Shown here piece after piece: positions 61,429 through 64,000 of a stretch of 64,000 nt of DNA. The stretch is from Mogibacterium sp. (lineage in GTDB: Bacteria; Bacillota; Clostridia; Peptostreptococcales; Anaerovoracaceae): positions 1 to 64,000 of the forward strand of contig JAFRJV010000111.1 in assembly GCA_017432075.1 (NCBI GenBank), read 5' to 3'. Position 1 is the stretch's first letter. Every line of letters begins with the position of its first letter. The notes under the pieces were generated by a model. It was given only the letters and a program-made list of their open reading frames with translations, was not told the origin of the DNA and made no database searches. The translations under genes and the position numbers were made by a program.

Positions 61429-63024
61429 ATGAAGAAGAGACTTGTGTCCATATTGCTGACAGCCATCATGGTACTCGGTGCTTTCGGCACTTTCGCATTC
61501 GCGGAGAATGAAGCACCTGCAGCCGGTTCGACTGACAGCCAGGGTACAGAAGAGATAACAGAACCTGCACCTTTGGCTAAAGGCGCAGAAGACGGTGAAA
61601 CGGAAACGGGGACAGTGAATCTCAGCGCGACCGCGGTCGCAGGTCCTTTATCTGCAACGGTAAGCTGGACTGCTGATGCGCAAGGTCTTACCTACAAAGT
61701 GACCCCGACCGTTGACGGAACAGAAAAAGATACTGTAAATGTAGCCGGAACGAGCTATGATCTGAAAGGCCTCAGAGAGGGCACCATAGTAAGCTTTAAG
61801 GTAGCGGCATTCAATGGAAGTGAGGAGACTCCTGTTGCCGAGGTCACATCCAATGAAGTGGAAGTGGAAGGTCTCAGCGTGACCGCGACACCGGGTTCCT
61901 TATCGGTAATTGCCAGTTGGACTGCAGATGCGGAAGGGATTACCTACAAAGTGACTCCGACTGTTGACGGAATAGAAAAAGATCCTGTATATGTGACCGG
62001 AACGAGCTATGAAGAGAAAGGCCTTATGGAGGGTACCAAGGTAAGCTTTAAAGTAGAGGCATTCCTTGATGATGAGCTTATTGCAACGGCCTATTCTGAA
62101 GAAGTGGAAGCCGGCAAGATCGCTGCTCCGTCCGGAGTGAAAGCTTTCTGGTCGTATAACAGCGTAGCTCTCGAGTGGGAGCCTGTTGAAGGTGCTGTAA
62201 AGTACTGGATCTACAAAGACGGTAAGCATGTCAAGAACGCAAATCCTGACTCGACTGCGTATGATGTCATTGATCATGAAGGAAAAGTGTCCAGCATTTT
62301 ATGGAACATCAAGGACGATAATTATCATAAATTTTGCGTCAGAGCCATGGCAGAAGACGGTTCTTTGTCAGAAAAGTCTGAAATAAAGAACGCTAAGAGA
62401 GTTACCCAGATGTACATCCAGGTAAGATTCAGAGTTGCCCGCGACCTGACCTCACACGACGGATATGGCAAGACGCACTACTTCCCAAAGGGAACAAAGG
62501 TAACAGCTTTCGGATTCGGAGGAGGAAAGTACAAATTCTACTATAATGGTTATCTGTATTGGGTCTCCTATCTGAACACAGACTGGGCAAAAGCTATCAC
62601 GGCTAAGACGGACGGATACAGCTGGAACTGGAACAAGAAAGAGGCCGAATACTTCATCAATACATCCGGAGTAACAAGCCCTACACAGTACTATTTCTGG
62701 GTAAGTCCGTATGTACAGCACGTTTACGTTTTCAAGGGATCCAAGGGCAAATGGAAACTTTATGATGACTGGGAATGCAACACAGGTGCTGCCGCGACAC
62801 CTTCTCCTACGGGCTGGGACAAGTCCATATATAAGAAGGTATGGAGAAGAAACGGGCACGGACCATGGTCAGCATTCCAGTCCTGGACTTCATTCCATGA
62901 TATACGGTTCACGAGTGAACCTCTGGGATCCCCGATATCCCATGCATGCGTAAGATGTCCTAATGACAGAGCGGATTGGATCTATTATTCAGTACCTTAT
63001 AATACAAGAGTTGCTGTTTACTAA
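61429..63024 (+). CDS. Secreted L,D-transpeptidase (YkuD) with fibronectin-like repeats
   Basis: 531 residues. Signal peptide (MKKRLVSILLTAIMVLGAF..., cut near AFA), an acidic linker, two close repeats (about 65-145 and 146-228; both with LSATVSW/LSVIASW and GLTYKVTPTVDG-type blocks), a third Fn3-like domain (about 230-322), an SH3-like part (about 328-385) and a C-terminal YkuD domain with SFHDIRF (His490) and SHACVRC (Cys507; usual SHGCVR). Such enzymes make 3-3 cross-links or attach proteins to peptidoglycan outside the cell. It is the only clear cross-linking enzyme in the window. AGAAGGG lies 9 bases before the ATG. Confidence 0.87.
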   Translation: MKKRLVSILLTAIMVLGAFGTFAFAENEAPAAGSTDSQGTEEITEPAPLAKGAEDGETETGTVNLSATAVAGPLSATVSWTADAQGLTYKVTPTVDGTEKDTVNVAGTSYDLKGLREGTIVSFKVAAFNGSEETPVAEVTSNEVEVEGLSVTATPGSLSVIASWTADAEGITYKVTPTVDGIEKDPVYVTGTSYEEKGLMEGTKVSFKVEAFLDDELIATAYSEEVEAGKIAAPSGVKAFWSYNSVALEWEPVEGAVKYWIYKDGKHVKNANPDSTAYDVIDHEGKVSSILWNIKDDNYHKFCVRAMAEDGSLSEKSEIKNAKRVTQMYIQVRFRVARDLTSHDGYGKTHYFPKGTKVTAFGFGGGKYKFYYNGYLYWVSYLNTDWAKAITAKTDGYSWNWNKKEAEYFINTSGVTSPTQYYFWVSPYVQHVYVFKGSKGKWKLYDDWECNTGAAATPSPTGWDKSIYKKVWRRNGHGPWSAFQSWTSFHDIRFTSEPLGSPISHACVRCPNDRADWIYYSVPYNTRVAVY

Positions 63025-63045
63025 AGGTATAGTTTATTGAAAATC

Positions 63046-63095
63046 GCACCATGTACGGAACGTAGTATTTGACATTCCGTGCATGGTGCTTTTAT
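63046..63095 (+). terminator. Terminator after the L,D-transpeptidase gene
   Basis: GCACCATG-T-ACGGAA (63046-63060) pairs with TTCCGT-G-CATGGTGC (63075-63089), one mismatch, 14-nt loop, then TTTTAT. The loop contains the -35 of the next gene. Confidence 0.8.
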
Positions 63096-63098
63096 ATT
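63069..63098 (+). promoter_or_regulatory. Promoter of the flippase gene, inside the terminator
   Basis: A perfect TTGACA (63069-63074), 18 bases, TATATT (63093-63098). The expected start of transcription, about 7 bases on, falls on the ATG at 63105, giving a leaderless message; no ribosome site is present. Confidence 0.5.
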
Positions 63099-63104
63099 AT
63101 GCGT

Positions 63105-64000
63105 ATGCTGAAAGCTTTAAAGAATCTGTTCCTGAATACCGGAGATCCGGCTAAAGACAGTTATCTCTGGAATATGATCCAGAGCATTCTGTTTGCCGTA
63201 CAGTCGGCGGTGCTTCTGATGGTCATCAACAGGACCAACGGACTTGATGACGCCGGCGTTTTTTCGATAGCCTACGCGATCGCCAGCCTCATATACTACA
63301 TCGGCGAGTTCGGCGTACGGAAGTATCAGGTGACGGATGTAGAAGAGAAGAGCAGCTTTTGCGACTATCATACACACAGGATAGCGAGCTGTCTGGTGGC
63401 GCTTATCGCGGGCATCGGATACGCTGCCAACGGATACATCCAGGGGCAGTATTCCGCGTACAAGTTTCAGATAATCGTACTCGTATGCGCCATAAAGGTG
63501 CTCGAGGCGTACTGCGACGTTTACTTCGCGAGATTCCAGCAGAAGGGAAGGCTTGACGTATCTTCAAAGGCGAGCGCGTACAGGATAACCGTACCTATGG
63601 TCGCCTGCATGCTGGCCCTGATACTGACTCACGATCTGCTGGCATCTGTGCTGATATGGCTGGCAGTGACCGTACTGTCGATCCTTACATCCTTCATTCT
63701 GGTGGCGCCTGAATTCGGAAAGATAGAAGTCAGACTGGACATGTCCAGGTTCATAACAATAACGAGGGAATGCATCCCTCTGTTTGCCGGCAGCTTCCTG
63801 CTGTTGTACATCGGCAATGCTCCGAAATATGCGATAGACGCTTTCCTTGATGACAAGGCTCAGGCCTGCTTCAACTTCATCTTTATGCCTGTCTTCGCGA
63901 TAGGGATGCTGGCGAACTTCATTTTCAATCCTATTCTGGTCAGACTGGCAGAAGAGTGGAACAAGGGAAACATAAAGGAGTTCAGAAGGATAGTGATCAG
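63105..64000 (+). CDS. Polysaccharide flippase (Wzx/MATE-like), 5' part
   Basis: About 298 residues are in the window; the gene runs off the right end. It has repeated hydrophobic segments (LWNMIQSILFAVQSAVLLMV, FSIAYAIASLIYYIGEFGV, PLFAGSFLLLYIGNAPKYAI, IFMPVFAIGMLANFI) and the pattern of polysaccharide-export flippases, which move lipid-linked sugars across the membrane. An ATG at 63099 is also possible, but 63105 fits the promoter. It probably begins a further glycan operon to the right. Confidence 0.85.
   Translation, partial: MLKALKNLFLNTGDPAKDSYLWNMIQSILFAVQSAVLLMVINRTNGLDDAGVFSIAYAIASLIYYIGEFGVRKYQVTDVEEKSSFCDYHTHRIASCLVALIAGIGYAANGYIQGQYSAYKFQIIVLVCAIKVLEAYCDVYFARFQQKGRLDVSSKASAYRITVPMVACMLALILTHDLLASVLIWLAVTVLSILTSFILVAPEFGKIEVRLDMSRFITITRECIPLFAGSFLLLYIGNAPKYAIDAFLDDKAQACFNFIFMPVFAIGMLANFIFNPILVRLAEEWNKGNIKEFRRIVI

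Noticed and set aside
1..64000. tRNA, rRNA, riboswitch, insertion sequence or phage attachment site
   Set aside because: No cloverleaf, rRNA segment, T-box or known riboswitch core, transposase gene, or integrase with flanking direct repeats was seen while reading the intergenic regions, all of which are shorter than about 250 bases.

Overview
The window reads as chromosomal DNA of an anaerobic, low-to-moderate-GC Gram-positive bacterium of the class Clostridia. The reasons are strong AGGAGG-type ribosome sites with some TTG starts, a rubrerythrin, Gram-positive teichoic-acid export (TagGH type), many CDP-glycerol-type polymerases, choline-binding surface proteins, and no outer-membrane genes. 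Genus cannot be decided from the sequence. No rRNA, tRNA, CRISPR array, phage gene or insertion sequence was seen. The whole window is an envelope-building region.

Layout. (1) 1-3535: a frameshifted beta-propeller-like gene end, dtd and plsC on the minus strand, rubrerythrin, and a glucose-1-phosphate thymidylyltransferase. (2) 3731-11053: a plus-strand operon that should make a C-P bond compound (PEP mutase, phosphonopyruvate decarboxylase, Fe-alcohol dehydrogenase, probably giving 2-hydroxyethylphosphonate), activate it with CTP and hand it to a glycan through a LicD-type transferase. (3) 11151-15039: a choline module: permease and choline kinase on the minus strand, and a divergent HTH-cytidylyltransferase-choline kinase fusion; the shared intergenic region carries four related half-sites. 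(4) 15157-22407: four tandem secreted choline-binding-repeat proteins, one broken by an in-frame stop, two with a repeated Cys/His module. (5) 22584-44362: a roughly 22-kb teichoic-acid-like operon with seven CDP-glycerol phosphotransferase-type domains counted together with the fusion at 8750, two giant YidC-phosphatase-superfamily fusions, an ATP-grasp/HAD fusion, a DegT aminotransferase, a GT2, TagG/TagH export and a membrane-anchored glycerophosphodiesterase. (6) 44469-50926: two secreted NlpC/P60-like proteins sharing a near-identical catalytic domain, flanking an MBOAT/DHHW O-acylation pair and a membrane protein. (7) 51007-54364: ATP-grasp, CapK-like adenylate-forming enzyme and NAD-epimerase. 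(8) 54336-60167, minus strand: a dlt-like operon (MBOAT, SGNH, adenylation enzyme, carrier protein) that also contains a PLP decarboxylase of the DAP-decarboxylase fold; a GT2 lies just upstream. (9) 61429-64000: a secreted L,D-transpeptidase and the start of a polysaccharide flippase.

How it may work together (inference): the long operon makes and exports a phosphate-rich polymer; the LicD modules decorate it with phosphocholine and a phosphonate; choline-binding proteins attach to the phosphocholine; the MBOAT systems add acyl or aminoacyl groups; and the L,D-transpeptidase and NlpC-like enzymes work on peptidoglycan. The most unusual items are the paired YidC-phosphatase fusions, the dlt-like operon with a decarboxylase, the three-domain PEP mutase, and the half-site array between the choline genes.
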